Source: Mycolicibacterium cosmeticum (lineage in GTDB: Bacteria; Actinomycetota; Actinomycetes; Mycobacteriales; Mycobacteriaceae). Taken from it: a stretch of DNA of 64,000 nt. The stretch is taken from NCBI GenBank assembly GCA_016197365.1, contig JACPVS010000006.1:248001-312000 (forward strand), read 5' to 3'. Numbering within the stretch: position 1 is the first letter of the stretch; each line of letters opens with the position of its first letter. Positions 63,302-64,000 of the stretch are shown in pieces. The translations under genes and the position numbers were made by a program. The notes beneath the pieces were generated by a model. That model had not been told where the DNA came from and made no database searches. It was given only the letters and a program-made list of their open reading frames with translations.

Positions 63302-64000
<699 letters not shown>

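Overview
The window is chromosomal DNA of a high-GC mycobacterium, most likely a Mycolicibacterium-type environmental species. The right end carries the conserved mycobacterial order prfB - mscS-like - proline/threonine-rich protein - ftsE - ftsX - smpB. A tmRNA gene (ssrA) lies about 10 kb away and encodes the tag ADSNQRDYALAA. Two MmpL/RND transporters, ESX-type secretion substrates, small secreted actinobacterial proteins and leaderless-looking promoters fit the same assignment. I saw no IS element, no CRISPR array and no classical tRNA.

Layout. (1) 1-13.9 kb is an accessory, defence-like island. It holds a very large protein I cannot place (runs off the left edge), a protein with a DUF4236-like start and a zinc ribbon, a PLD-nuclease/DEAH-helicase/DUF3427 protein, a PD-(D/E)XK nuclease, a NERD-helicase, a macro-like/SIR2 protein and a pRiA4b ORF-3-like protein. 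VapBC follows at 13.9-14.5 kb. The NERD-helicase and SIR2 genes are frameshifted. (2) 14.5-21.3 kb carries small secreted proteins, an alpha/beta hydrolase and a fatty acid desaturase, among duplicated and broken gene pieces: a 62-bp perfect direct repeat, a 97-bp gene-end copy, and a gene broken by a 13-bp tandem duplication. (3) 21.4-28.6 kb holds an MmpL with a TetR regulator, divergent from a glycosyltransferase, and a MarR - NTF2-like - SDR series with matching palindromes. (4) 28.6-36.5 kb holds a transglutaminase/N-formylglutamate amidohydrolase/Anbu protease group, a GH13 + GT4 pair, an E. coli-type ilvD with a broken 5' end, and an MmyB-like regulator. (5) 36.6-38.5 kb is a damaged ESX-type substrate module. 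(6) 39.4-45 kb is an alpha-oxoamine synthase/epimerase/acyl-CoA dehydrogenase-like operon facing an RND transporter. (7) 46-49.6 kb holds a molybdopterin oxidoreductase and a DapB-like dehydrogenase. (8) 49.6-58.8 kb has ssrA, a DinB-like enzyme, two tandem receptor Ser/Thr kinases and a tightly overlapped lipid operon (CDP-alcohol phosphotransferase-like, PlsC, CdsA-like, ABC exporter). (9) 58.8-64 kb is the conserved translation-rescue/cell-division block.

The best candidates for undescribed systems are the four-gene lipid/export operon, whose CDP-alcohol phosphotransferase-like protein lacks two of the four motif aspartates; the three-gene oxoamine synthase operon; and the left-hand defence island with its unplaced large protein. 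Broken genes fall only in accessory parts, while the conserved genes read through cleanly. That argues for real decay over random assembly error, but short indels in GC-rich tracts should be confirmed in raw reads.
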